A stretch of DNA of 64,000 nt. Source: Chlorobiota bacterium. GTDB lineage: Bacteria; Bacteroidota; Ignavibacteria; OLB7. A program made the translations under genes and the position numbers. Of this stretch, positions 26,192-34,425 are shown in pieces. The notes beneath the pieces were generated by a model, which had not been told where the DNA came from, ran no database searches, and saw only the letters and a program-made list of their open reading frames with translations. Numbering within the stretch: position 1 is the stretch's first letter; the number at the start of each line of letters is the position of its first letter. Where the stretch lies: the NCBI GenBank assembly GCA_016700335.1, contig CP065014.1:1339001-1403000 (forward strand). The letters are read 5' to 3'.

Positions 26192-27019
26192 TTACTTTTT
26201 CTTTAATAGCCAAGTAATGTTTGGGAATAGTTTTAATTTTAAAATAATAGTAGTTAATAATTTTGATGAATACATATCAGATTTATGTTCTCCAGACAAA
26301 ATTTTTTCTTCAGTAACATTTCTGATTTCTAAATTATTTTTTTTCCAAAGTCTCATTAAAGCAGGATAAGTTGTATAACTTACATGTTTCATTAAAAATT
26401 CTGGGTTCCGTCCTAAAGCTTTTAAAATATATTTTCCAATCCATTTAGGAGTTAATGGAAACCATTTTAATCTATAATGCCCTTCATAAGGAAACAGATA
26501 ATTTGGTACAGACATCCAAATAATTCCACCTGGTTTAGTAACTCTTATAATTTCTTTTAATGTTTGTTCTCTATCTTGAACATGTTCCAAAACATTTTGA
26601 CAAGTAACTAAATCAAAATGATTATCAGGATAAGGAATTTTCTCACCTACACCTTTTTTTATTCTATCAAAGTTAAGTCCATAAGACTTTAAAAGCATAT
26701 GGGAAATTTCAAATTCTTCGGTGTCTGGTTCAATTCCATATGCGTCTGCTCCATTAACTAAACTAGCAAACATTAATTCACCCCAACCAGAACCAATATC
26801 TAGAAGTTTTTTATTTTCAATATCAACATATTCTTTTAATGAATCAATTGCTGCAGTACCTCTTTCATGGTTTCGTCTTTGTTGAACAAAAGTTTCAACA
26901 TGTTTTTTATTATTACCTAAGTACTCACCAAATTGATATCTAATATTAGCTTCTAATCTAATAAGATATTCTTTATACAAAACATTGTCAGTTATTTCAA
27001 GCTTTTGTTGGTTAGACAT
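26192..27019 (-). CDS. Class I SAM-dependent methyltransferase
   Basis: A 275-residue methyltransferase of the Methyltransf_11 type. Motif I is KKLLDIGSGWGELMFASL (about residue 69), the acidic loop is AYGIEPDTEEFE (about 92), motif II is FDLVTCQNVLEHVQDREQTLKEI (about 135), followed by RVTKPGGIIWMSVPN. The C-terminal third is basic and aromatic (EGHYRLKWFPLTPKWIGKYILKAL), like enzymes acting on lipid-linked or quinone substrates at the membrane. It converges on mqnX with the two stop codons directly abutting. A menaquinone C-methyltransferase (MenG/UbiE) role is possible from location, but the motifs do not prove it. Confidence 0.8.
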   Translation of the reverse strand: MSNQQKLEITDNVLYKEYLIRLEANIRYQFGEYLGNNKKHVETFVQQRRNHERGTAAIDSLKEYVDIENKKLLDIGSGWGELMFASLVNGADAYGIEPDTEEFEISHMLLKSYGLNFDRIKKGVGEKIPYPDNHFDLVTCQNVLEHVQDREQTLKEIIRVTKPGGIIWMSVPNYLFPYEGHYRLKWFPLTPKWIGKYILKALGRNPEFLMKHVSYTTYPALMRLWKKNNLEIRNVTEEKILSGEHKSDMYSSKLLTTIILKLKLFPNITWLLKKK

Positions 27020-27203
27020 ATGTAACTAAATTGAACTTAGAATTATATTATAATGAAAAATCTAAAAATAGATTTAGATCGTAAACGTTAACTAATAGGC
27101 ATTTAAATCGAACAAATATAATGTTGAACCTTCAAATAAGATTATTAAAAAATGTAACATTATAAATTCTATAATTAAAAAAAAGAAATCTTGTAAATTG
27201 AAA

Positions 27204-27233
27204 TAAAAAAAGGAATGAATTACTTCATTCCTT
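27204..27233 (-). terminator. Intrinsic terminator of tRNA-Pro
   Basis: A perfect 10-bp stem AAGGAATGAA / TTCATTCCTT with a 4-nt loop. On the minus strand a T tract follows. It lies 13 nt beyond the tRNA 3' end. Confidence 0.85.
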
Positions 27234-27245
27234 AAAAAAATGTTG

Positions 27246-27319
27246 TCGGGGTGGCAGGATTCGAACCTACGACCTTCTGCTCCCAAAGCAGACGCGATAC
27301 CGGGCTACGCTACACCCCG
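27246..27319 (-). tRNA. tRNA-Pro (anticodon TGG)
   Basis: On the minus strand: acceptor CGGGGTG/CACCCCG, anticodon stem TCTGC/GCAGA with loop TTTGGGA (anticodon TGG, complement of 27283-27285), and T-loop TTCGAAT. Discriminator A; CCA not encoded. It lies head to head with mqnP. Confidence 0.95.
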
Positions 27320-27416
27320 TTTTTTTTGGTTCGCAAAAGTCGGAAAAAAAAATGGACTACACAAGAGTTTTTATTTTCAGTCTTATTTTAAAGGGTTATT
27401 TTTGAACATAATCAAT

Positions 27417-28307
27417 ATGAGAAAAATTATAAAAAGTATTAAAAACAAGTTATTAGTATTTGGGAATATGATAAAATTTTCTCATAGTATTTTCGCATTG
27501 CCATTTGCATTTACATCTGCAATAACAGTTTATAAAATTGAAAAAATTACATTTAGTTTGTTGGATGTTTGCTTTTTGCTTATATGTATGGTATCAGCAA
27601 GAACAGCTGCAATGGGCTTTAATAGAATAATTGATAAAAATATAGATTCAATTAATCCGAGAACAAAAAATAGGGAATTACCGTCTGGTAAAATATCAAT
27701 CAACACATCTTACAGTATAACAATTGTATGTATAATTATTTTTATATGTAGTTCATTCTTAATTAATCAAGTTTGTGGATTTCTTTCAATTCCATTAATA
27801 GTATTATTATTAGGTTATTCATTAACAAAACGATTTACTTTTTTATCTCATTTTGTTTTAGGATTATGTTTAGGTGCCGCACCATTAGGAGTTTGGTTTT
27901 CAATGAGTGGGGGATTTCATTTAGCACCTGTATTCCTATGTTTAGGTGTAACCTTTTGGGCTGCAGGATTTGATATATATTATTCCTGTCAAGATGAAAA
28001 ATTTGATAAAGAAAATAATTTAAATTCATTACCTGCTAAAATAGGTGCTTTAAATTCTATACTGACTGTTAGAATTATCCATTTTATAGCAATTATTTTC
28101 TTTATTGTTTATGGGATATATTCTAACTTTGGATTAATATTTTATTTAGGATTGATTCTAGTTAGTTCAATACTTATCTATGAAGCTTGGCTATTACGTA
28201 AAGGGGATTTGAAAAAAATTAATCTTGCATTTTTTAATTTAAATGGATATGTAAGTATAATTTTTGCAATAACTGTTTTAATTGATGTGTTATTTTTAAG
28301 CAAATAA
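27417..28307 (+). CDS. mqnP: UbiA-family prenyltransferase, probable MqnP
   Basis: A 296-residue membrane protein with about eight spans. The first Asp-rich motif is GFNRIIDKNIDSINPRTKNRELPSG (NxxxDxxxD) and the second is DIYYSCQDEKFDKENNLNSLP. These bind Mg2+-pyrophosphate in UbiA enzymes. The 'RTKNRELPSGKIS' ending of motif 1 is typical of the UbiA group that works in the futalosine pathway and prenylates 1,4-dihydroxy-6-naphthoate. The open frame runs back to 27240 through the tRNA-Pro gene, so that start is impossible; the ATG at 27417 gives a family-typical N-terminus (MRKIIKSIKNKLLVFGNMIKFSHS). DAHP synthase starts 6 nt later, so translation is probably linked. Confidence 0.85.
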   Translation: MRKIIKSIKNKLLVFGNMIKFSHSIFALPFAFTSAITVYKIEKITFSLLDVCFLLICMVSARTAAMGFNRIIDKNIDSINPRTKNRELPSGKISINTSYSITIVCIIIFICSSFLINQVCGFLSIPLIVLLLGYSLTKRFTFLSHFVLGLCLGAAPLGVWFSMSGGFHLAPVFLCLGVTFWAAGFDIYYSCQDEKFDKENNLNSLPAKIGALNSILTVRIIHFIAIIFFIVYGIYSNFGLIFYLGLILVSSILIYEAWLLRKGDLKKINLAFFNLNGYVSIIFAITVLIDVLFLSK

Positions 28308-28313
28308 AAATTT

Positions 28314-29312
28314 ATGAAATCTATTCTGTTCAATAAAAATGTTACTAAAGTTCAAGTTTCTTACATCAAAAGAAAGTTAATGAATTCAGGTGCATCTTCT
28401 ATTCAAGAATTATCTGGTGATAGGGTAATTCTATTGATAGAAGACCCAGCCAATTTAATAGATTTTGATGAGTATAAATTATTGGAAAATGTAGAGTCAA
28501 TTTTATCGACATTTGAAAAAAATATTCATGTAACTAATGATATCCCATCAATAAATATACAATCTGGAATTGATGATAAAATGATAATTGCTGGTCCTTG
28601 TGGCGTTGAATCTGAAGAACAAGTAGCAATTATATACAAACATTTATCTAAAGAAGGATTAAGATATGTTAGAGGTGGGGCTTACAAACCAAGAACTTCA
28701 CCACATGATTTTCAAGGATTAGGTAAATCTGGTTTATTAATTGCAAGTGATATTGCAAGAGATTATGGTTTACAATTAATCAGTGAAATAGTTGACCCAA
28801 GAGACGTTGAATTTGCGTCAAGATACATTTCGGTTATTCAAATTGGAACTCGATCAATGCAAAATTTTCCTTTGTTAAAAGAAGCATCACATAGTGGATT
28901 ACCAATACTACTTAAAAGAGGTATGAGTGCAACTGTTGAAGAATGGATAGGAGCAGGAGAACATTGCTTAGTTGCTGGTTCTCCACTAGTTATTTTTTGT
29001 GAAAGAGGAATAAGAACTTACGAAAGTATAACTAGAAATACATTAGATATTTTAGGGGCTGTTGCTTTAAAAGAAAGAACTAAAATGCCTGTTATTATAG
29101 ATCCATCTCATGCTGCAGGTCGAAGAAGTTTAGTTATTCAAGCTGGATTAGCTGGTATTGCTTCTGGTTTGGATGGAATTATAGTTGAAGTTCACAATGA
29201 TCCTGCATCAGCTAAAAGCGATGCTTCTCAAGCTTTACCATTGGATGAATTTACAATTCTTTTAAATAAAGCAAGAGCTATTAATGAAGTCTTAACAATG
29301 CAATTTAATTAG
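28314..29312 (+). CDS. aroF: 3-deoxy-7-phosphoheptulonate (DAHP) synthase, type I beta
   Basis: A 332-residue protein. Residues 1-75 form the ferredoxin-like N-terminal extension found in AroF of Thermotoga and many FCB bacteria (regulatory domain). The TIM barrel starts near residue 88 with MIIAGPCGVES (metal-ligand Cys), then RGGAYKPRTSPHDFQGLG (PEP-binding), QIGTRSMQNFPLL, LLKRGMSATVEEWIGAGEH and VIIDPSHAAGRRSLV (phosphate site). It joins PEP and erythrose 4-phosphate in the first shikimate step toward chorismate. It sits between mqnP and mqnD, so chorismate supply may be coregulated with menaquinone synthesis. Confidence 0.93.
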   Translation: MKSILFNKNVTKVQVSYIKRKLMNSGASSIQELSGDRVILLIEDPANLIDFDEYKLLENVESILSTFEKNIHVTNDIPSINIQSGIDDKMIIAGPCGVESEEQVAIIYKHLSKEGLRYVRGGAYKPRTSPHDFQGLGKSGLLIASDIARDYGLQLISEIVDPRDVEFASRYISVIQIGTRSMQNFPLLKEASHSGLPILLKRGMSATVEEWIGAGEHCLVAGSPLVIFCERGIRTYESITRNTLDILGAVALKERTKMPVIIDPSHAAGRRSLVIQAGLAGIASGLDGIIVEVHNDPASAKSDASQALPLDEFTILLNKARAINEVLTMQFN

Positions 29313-29380
29313 GAATTAATTTTAAACTAATTAACAAATAGATTTAATCAAAAAATAATTCAACTTATAAATTTAATAAA

Positions 29381-30229
29381 CTGGAACTTTCCCTTGCATA
29401 TAGTCCTGATGCCGATGACGCTTTTATGTTTAGAGCAGCAGTAGAAAACCTAATCGATACTGAAGGATTAAGTTTTATTCCTTATACGAATGATACTCAA
29501 TCTTTAAATACTGTAGCTCTAAAAAATCAAATTGATGTAACAGCAGTTTCAGTTGCATTTTATCCATTTATTTCTGAAAACTATTTTTTGTTAGATCATG
29601 GGGGATCAGTAGGAATGAATTATGGACCTGTAATTGTTGCAAAAGAGGAGTTAAAATTACCAGATTTGTATTCAAAAAAAATTGCTACTCCAGGAGAAAA
29701 AACTACGGCACATTTTGTTACAAGTTTGATAATAGAGAATGCAAATTATACAACAATTCCGATAACGCCTTACGAAAGTATATTTGAAGCAATTCAAAAT
29801 AATTCTGTTTTAGCTGGAATTATAATACATGAAGGAAGATTAACTTATTCAAAACATGGATTATATAAAATTTGTGATATAGGTGAATGGTGGTATAATA
29901 AATACAAACTTCCTTTACCCTTAGGAGCAAATGTAATTAGAAAAAAATTAGGTAAAGAAACAATTGAAAAAGCTAGTAGAGTATTAAAAAAATCTATTAG
30001 ATATGCTCTTGATAATAAAGATGAAATGATTAATTTTTTAATAAATTTTATACATAGACCTAATGAAGTTGCAACAACTGAATTGCTTGATATATATTTA
30101 AGTATGTATGCTAATGAAGAAACCTATGAGTATTCAAGTAGCACCAAATTAGGTTTTGAAAAAATGTTTGAATTGATGTATGAAAATTTGTTTATAGACA
30201 AAAAAGTTAATTTAGAATTTGTAAAATGA
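29381..30229 (+). CDS. mqnD: 1,4-dihydroxy-6-naphthoate synthase (CTG start)
   Basis: The first ATG (29426) gives 267 residues but loses the N-terminus. Reading upstream in frame gives LELSLAYSPDADDAFMFRAA; the SPDxDDAFMF loop and the first beta strand are conserved in MqnD/MqnA-type periplasmic-binding folds. Between the in-frame stop (29345-29347) and this segment there is no ATG, GTG or TTG; CTG at 29381 is the only sensible initiator, giving 282 residues, which is family length. Later motifs are LDHGGSVGMNYGPVIVAKE, ATPGEKTTAHFV, and DIGEWWYNKYKLPLPLGANVI. MqnD converts cyclic dehypoxanthinylfutalosine to 1,4-dihydroxy-6-naphthoate. It overlaps mqnB by 4 nt. Confidence 0.85.
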   Translation: MELSLAYSPDADDAFMFRAAVENLIDTEGLSFIPYTNDTQSLNTVALKNQIDVTAVSVAFYPFISENYFLLDHGGSVGMNYGPVIVAKEELKLPDLYSKKIATPGEKTTAHFVTSLIIENANYTTIPITPYESIFEAIQNNSVLAGIIIHEGRLTYSKHGLYKICDIGEWWYNKYKLPLPLGANVIRKKLGKETIEKASRVLKKSIRYALDNKDEMINFLINFIHRPNEVATTELLDIYLSMYANEETYEYSSSTKLGFEKMFELMYENLFIDKKVNLEFVK

Positions 30230-30852
30230 TAGATTTATTTGATAAAACTTTATTTTTATTTGCTGCAGATATGGAATTTGATGCTGCTATGGATAATAAG
30301 AATAATTCTTATAATACTGCAATTTGTGGAGTTGGATTGGTTAATTCAGCAATTGGAACAGCAAAAGCCATTCAACAAAAAAATCCTGAGAAGGTTATCT
30401 TTATTGGTTCATGTGGAAGCTACAATAAAGATTTTATTCAAGAATATGATTTTGTAATTGGAGAATCTATAAAAATTGCATCAAGTGATTTATTATTAGG
30501 TAATATGAGGGTTCCAGCTTTAATTCAAAGTGAATTTAAAACAAATGAAAACCTCAATAATCAATTATTAGATTTTTATAGAATAACTAATAATTTAAAA
30601 AAAGTAAATATTGCAACAACTTTTGGCATAACTGAAAGTGAAAAAGTAGCAAAAGAATTTGAAAACTATTTTTCATGTGAAGTTGAAAATTTAGAAGCTT
30701 ACTCTGTTGCTCAAACTTGTATTGAATTTAATATTCCATTTTCAATTATTTTAGGTGTTACAAACATTGTTGATAAAAATGGAGGAACCAACTGGTATAA
30801 AAATTATAAAAATGTTTTAAAAGAATTGTTCAAACCATTTAGCACAAATTAA
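30226..30852 (+). CDS. mqnB: Futalosine hydrolase
   Basis: A 208-residue member of the PNP/UDP phosphorylase-like nucleosidase family. The early strand TLFLFAADMEFDAAM, the AICGVGLVNSAIGTAKAI loop, the VIFIGSCGSYN phosphate/ribose-site segment, and EVENLEAYSVAQTCIEFNIPF (family Glu in ME/NLE position) fit futalosine hydrolase MqnB. The family alternative is MTA/SAH nucleosidase, but the ATGA overlap with mqnD strongly supports futalosine as substrate. It releases hypoxanthine from futalosine. The following unknown gene starts 13 nt later. Confidence 0.82.
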   Translation: MIDLFDKTLFLFAADMEFDAAMDNKNNSYNTAICGVGLVNSAIGTAKAIQQKNPEKVIFIGSCGSYNKDFIQEYDFVIGESIKIASSDLLLGNMRVPALIQSEFKTNENLNNQLLDFYRITNNLKKVNIATTFGITESEKVAKEFENYFSCEVENLEAYSVAQTCIEFNIPFSIILGVTNIVDKNGGTNWYKNYKNVLKELFKPFSTN

Positions 30853-30865
30853 ATTACTTAATATA

Positions 30866-31372
30866 ATGCCTAAATCTAATACTAAAAAAAGTGATTCAAA
30901 GGAATCAAAGAAAGTTACTAAAAGTGAAGAGAATTTATTAAAAAAGATTGAAGATAAATCTTTAGAAAGTAAACATGAAACTAGATCTAAAAATAGTGAA
31001 AGTGTTACTATATCATTTGATGTACCTAAATGGTTGTTAAATCACTTAGATTTATCACCAAAAGAATTTACAAGAATTTTCAGAATGTTTGGATCTTTCA
31101 GTTTGTATGCACTAGATTATTTAGAAGATGATGAAGCTTCTGCTTTAGTTGCAAGCAATAAAGATTTTACTGATCACTTGTACAATTGGTTAGGAGAAAT
31201 TTGTGAAAAAACTGCTGAAAAGTATGCCATGTTGCATGATATATTAGAAGAAGAAGTAAATGAAGAAGTTGCTGACAGATTTGAAGATGATATGGAAGAA
31301 GTATGGGATGAAAATATTGACAATATACTTTCAGATGAAGAGTCTTCATATCGTGATGTAGATGATGAGTAA
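30866..31372 (+). CDS. Unknown bipolar-charge protein at the end of the mqn operon
   Basis: A 168-residue cytoplasmic protein that I do not recognise. Residues 1-50 are Lys/Ser-rich and probably disordered (KSNTKKSDSKESKKVTKS). Residues about 50-125 form a compact helical core (FDVPKWLLNHLDLSPKEFTRIFRMF, then SLYALDYLEDDEASALVAS). Residues 125-168 are strongly acidic (EEEVNEEVADRFEDDMEEVW). There is no signal peptide, membrane span or cysteine-rich motif. Its place 13 nt after mqnB suggests cotranscription with menaquinone genes, but the composition suggests a nucleic-acid or protein-interaction role instead. Confidence 0.7.
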   Translation: MPKSNTKKSDSKESKKVTKSEENLLKKIEDKSLESKHETRSKNSESVTISFDVPKWLLNHLDLSPKEFTRIFRMFGSFSLYALDYLEDDEASALVASNKDFTDHLYNWLGEICEKTAEKYAMLHDILEEEVNEEVADRFEDDMEEVWDENIDNILSDEESSYRDVDDE

Positions 31373-31499
31373 AATATCTCTTTAATGTATTTTATATTTT
31401 TAAAAGTATGAATTTTTAGGAAAAATTAATTAATAAACTCACAATTGTATTAAAAATAATATTGTTAAAATCGTCTCAGTAATAGGAGAGTTAGAAAGA

Positions 31500-32771
31500 A
31501 TGTTTGAGATGTTTCCAGATTTACCAAAGGAAGCAATTATCAAACAAGATATTTTAAGATTAGGGGTTACTTTTACAAATCAAGCACTTTCATTTTCTAA
31601 AGATTATAAACCAAAAGATTATTTTATTTTCTCTTTTGATCATATAAAGCTTGGTGAAATGCAAGAACATGAAGCTAATGGTTCTCCTGAGGAAATTAAA
31701 TTAACTAATGGTGTATATAATTTATTACCAACAATTGTTTCCGTTCGTGTAAACCCTTTTTCTCCTTATCAAGTTCAATTATTGGATGAGAAAATTATTT
31801 TATTATGTGAAGGTGTTATTTTAGCAGAAGTTGAATTTCCTCCAATACCTGAATATTATAAATATAAACTTTCAAGTGGAAAAAAAATAAGTGAAATAGC
31901 TCCATCAATTGAATGGGGTTATTTAGTTTATTTAACTGTATACAGATTATGTCAGTATTGGGGAAAAGATGAGGAATGTAGATTTTGTGATTTGAATGAA
32001 AATTACAGGCAACAAAAAGAAAATGGTAGAGAGTATACCGCAGTCAAATCGATTGATGATATAGTTGAATCAATGAATTATATTAACCAATATGATAACA
32101 TTACTAAAGCATATACTGTAACGGGAGGATCAATAACAACAAACCTTCAATCAATGAAAGAAGGTGAGTTTTATGCTAGATATGCTGAGGCTATTGAGTC
32201 AAAATTTTCTGGGAGGTGGATTTCTAAAGCTGTAGTACAAGCATTGCCAATTGATGAAGTTAAAATGCTAAAAGAGAGTGGTTATGAAATTTATCATCCA
32301 AATTACGAAGTTTGGGATAAAAAATTATTTGATTGGATATGTCCAGGTAAAGAAAGATATGTTGGTCAGAAAGAGTGGATTAAAAGAATATTAGATTCAG
32401 CTGAAATTTTTGGTTCAACTAACGTTATTCCAAATTTTGTTGGAGGTGTTGAAATGGCTCAACCATTTGGATTTAAAGATATTGATGAAGCTGTTAAAAG
32501 TACATCAGATGGATTGGATTATTTCATGAGTTATGGCATAATTCCAAGATTTACAACTTGGTGCCCAGAACCTACATCAGATCTTGGTAATCAAGCAGGA
32601 CCACCATTAGAATACTTCGTCAAACTACTTTTTAATTGGAGGAATATCTTCGAAAATTACAATCTACCAGTACCCCCAGGCTATGGAAAACCCGGTGTAG
32701 GAAATGCTGAATTTTCAGTAAGTGCATTTATGGATATTATTCGTCCTGAAAAAATTACAAATAGAAATTAA
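31500..32771 (+). CDS. Radical SAM superfamily protein with CX8CX2C cluster motif
   Basis: A 423-residue protein. The putative 4Fe-4S site is RLCQYWGKDEECRFCDLNENY, with Cys151, Cys160 and Cys163, spaced CX8CX2C instead of the usual CX3CX2C. Downstream features fit a radical SAM partial barrel: AYTVTGGSITTN is the GGE-like SAM motif (about residue 205), IPNFVGGVEMAQPFG and GIIPRFTTWCPEPTSD are later strands. Residues 1-140 form a separate N-terminal beta-rich domain. I cannot assign the reaction. MqnE and MqnC, the radical SAM enzymes of the futalosine pathway, use CX3CX2C, so this is not an obvious match to either. It stands alone, 127 nt after the mqn operon. Confidence 0.72.
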   Translation: MFEMFPDLPKEAIIKQDILRLGVTFTNQALSFSKDYKPKDYFIFSFDHIKLGEMQEHEANGSPEEIKLTNGVYNLLPTIVSVRVNPFSPYQVQLLDEKIILLCEGVILAEVEFPPIPEYYKYKLSSGKKISEIAPSIEWGYLVYLTVYRLCQYWGKDEECRFCDLNENYRQQKENGREYTAVKSIDDIVESMNYINQYDNITKAYTVTGGSITTNLQSMKEGEFYARYAEAIESKFSGRWISKAVVQALPIDEVKMLKESGYEIYHPNYEVWDKKLFDWICPGKERYVGQKEWIKRILDSAEIFGSTNVIPNFVGGVEMAQPFGFKDIDEAVKSTSDGLDYFMSYGIIPRFTTWCPEPTSDLGNQAGPPLEYFVKLLFNWRNIFENYNLPVPPGYGKPGVGNAEFSVSAFMDIIRPEKITNRN

Positions 32772-32829
32772 TATTAAACCAAAATATTTTATCTTTAAAT
32801 ATTAAATAATCAAAAATATATTCTTGTAA

Positions 32830-33519
32830 ATGAAAAAAATTTCAATTCAATTAATAGTATTTAGTCTGTTAATTTTTTTAGTTTCTTGTAAAACAACTAC
32901 AAATAACTCACAAAGTGCATCAAATCAAGATTCTGCTAGTAATGTTCAATCATCTGAAGCAGCTGCAACTAAGTTATCTCCACAGACAGCAACTCCAAGT
33001 GAGCCGAATGAATTAGGAATAGTACCTATTTCTGGAGTTGATAAAAGTGATGATAAAAAAATTGCTCCAAATATCAAATGGACTTCATCTGATGGGACTT
33101 CTAAATCACTAAATGATTATAAAGGGAAAGTTGTAATGTTGAATTTTTGGGCAACTTGGTGCCCTCCTTGCAGAGCTGAACTTCCAGATATTGTAAAATT
33201 GAGAAATGAGTTAGGACCAAAAGGATTTGAAGTAATTGGAGTTTCTGTAAGTGAAAGATTACAACCAGGAACAACAATAATTCAACTTTTATCTAAATTT
33301 ATGAATTCAAATAAAATGTCATATCCAATGTTGTATTTAGGTATGGATTCAGAGCCACAAATGAAAATTGCACAAGAAGTTACTTCTGCATACGGTGGTA
33401 TATCTGGAATCCCTTCAACATTCATAATAGATAAAAAAGGAATTATAACTTCAAATTTTGTTGGTGGACAAAGTGAAGCAACTTTTAGAAAAGCAATTGA
33501 AGCAGCTTTAATGAATTAA
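32830..33519 (+). CDS. TlpA/ResA-like thioredoxin lipoprotein
   Basis: A 229-residue protein with a lipoprotein signal peptide (lipobox LVSC, Cys at about residue 20), a Ser/Asn/Gln/Ala-rich linker to about residue 75, then a thioredoxin-fold domain. The active site is FWATWCPPCRAELPD (Cys111, Cys114), and the cis-Pro loop is GISGIPSTFIIDKKG. This is the TlpA/ResA group of AhpC-TSA-like reductases that keep periplasmic cysteines reduced, for example for cytochrome c maturation. It would face the periplasm, anchored by lipid. It ends at a strong terminator and is probably monocistronic. Confidence 0.9.
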   Translation: MKKISIQLIVFSLLIFLVSCKTTTNNSQSASNQDSASNVQSSEAAATKLSPQTATPSEPNELGIVPISGVDKSDDKKIAPNIKWTSSDGTSKSLNDYKGKVVMLNFWATWCPPCRAELPDIVKLRNELGPKGFEVIGVSVSERLQPGTTIIQLLSKFMNSNKMSYPMLYLGMDSEPQMKIAQEVTSAYGGISGIPSTFIIDKKGIITSNFVGGQSEATFRKAIEAALMN

Positions 33520-33540
33520 TTATAAAATAATTTTTAACTT

Positions 33541-33577
33541 ATAGTTGAGTTAATCTTTTTAACTCAACTATTTTTTT
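33541..33577 (+). terminator. Intrinsic terminator of the TlpA-like gene
   Basis: A perfect 13-bp stem (ATAGTTGAGTTAA / TTAACTCAACTAT), 5-nt loop and a T run after the stem. Confidence 0.9.
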
Positions 33578-33585
33578 AAATTTAA

Positions 33586-34362
33586 ATGTATAAAAATTTA
33601 TCAATAAATAATCTCAAATTAGTAAGATCACTAAAATCAAATAAAGGAAGAATAAAATCCGATTTATTTGTTGCTGAAGGTTTTAGATTGTTAAGTGAGT
33701 TAAGTAAAAAAAATTTATGTGATATAAAGTTTGTTTACGGAAAAGAACTTGAGTTAGATAAATTAAAAAATATTTTACATAATGTTGAAATGTATTTAGT
33801 TGAAAATAAATTTGATAATTCTATTTTTTATACTGAAAATTCTCAAGAATGTGCTGCTGTAATATCAATTCCAAATTCTGGTGATATTGAAAATATAATT
33901 ACAGAAAAACCGTTATTCTATTTAGATGAAATTACAGATCCTGGAAATATGGGTAATATATTTCGAAGTTTAGATTGGTTTGGATTTGATTCTTTAATTC
34001 TCTCTGAAAATTGTGTATCACCATATAATCCAAAAGCAGTTAGAGCAAGTATGGGTGCTGTTTTCAGAGTAAAGGTTTATAAAGATATTGGGGTAAAGTG
34101 GTTAGAAAATTCAGGTAAACAAATTCTATTGTTAGATATTGATTTTAAGAATTTTTTAAGCGAAATTAATCTTCCTCAAAATGCTATTTATATAATAGGA
34201 AATGAGGCACATGGATTATCAAAATCTATAAAGAATTTAAAACATGAGAATGTCTCAATTAAAGGTTTTGGAGAAATGGAATCATTAAATGCTGCAACAA
34301 CAGTTTCAATTTTATGTTATGAATTATCCAAAAACTATTTAAAATATAGTACTTCTATTTGA
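33586..34362 (+). CDS. TrmH/SpoU-family RNA 2'-O-methyltransferase
   Basis: A 258-residue SPOUT methyltransferase. The three knot motifs are present: DPGNMGNIFRSLDWFG (motif 1, about residue 122), IIGNEAHGLSKSI (motif 2, about 203) and ESLNAATTVSILCYEL (motif 3, about 228). The N-terminal about 90 residues form the substrate-binding L30e-like domain (KGRIKSDLFVAEGFRLLSEL). It should methylate a ribose in rRNA or tRNA; the target base cannot be told. It starts only 8 nt after a terminator T tract, so its promoter must overlap the terminator or expression relies on readthrough. Confidence 0.9.
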   Translation: MYKNLSINNLKLVRSLKSNKGRIKSDLFVAEGFRLLSELSKKNLCDIKFVYGKELELDKLKNILHNVEMYLVENKFDNSIFYTENSQECAAVISIPNSGDIENIITEKPLFYLDEITDPGNMGNIFRSLDWFGFDSLILSENCVSPYNPKAVRASMGAVFRVKVYKDIGVKWLENSGKQILLLDIDFKNFLSEINLPQNAIYIIGNEAHGLSKSIKNLKHENVSIKGFGEMESLNAATTVSILCYELSKNYLKYSTSI

Positions 34363-34425
34363 TATTTTTGTAAAAAGATTATCTAATTTAATCAAACAAC
34401 AACTTATTTGCAAACAATATATTAT

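Noticed and set aside
27092..27286. Minus-strand 64-residue ORF overlapping tRNA-Pro
   Set aside because: Its start lies inside the tRNA and the rest is AT-rich spacer containing the tRNA terminator.
27240..27416. N-terminal extension of the prenyltransferase ORF
   Set aside because: The extension is read through the opposite-strand tRNA-Pro gene and has no family similarity; the ATG at 27417 matches UbiA/MqnP starts.
31500..32771. MqnE or MqnC (radical SAM enzymes of the futalosine pathway)
   Set aside because: Although close to mqn genes, the cluster spacing is CX8CX2C and the N-terminal domain does not fit either enzyme.
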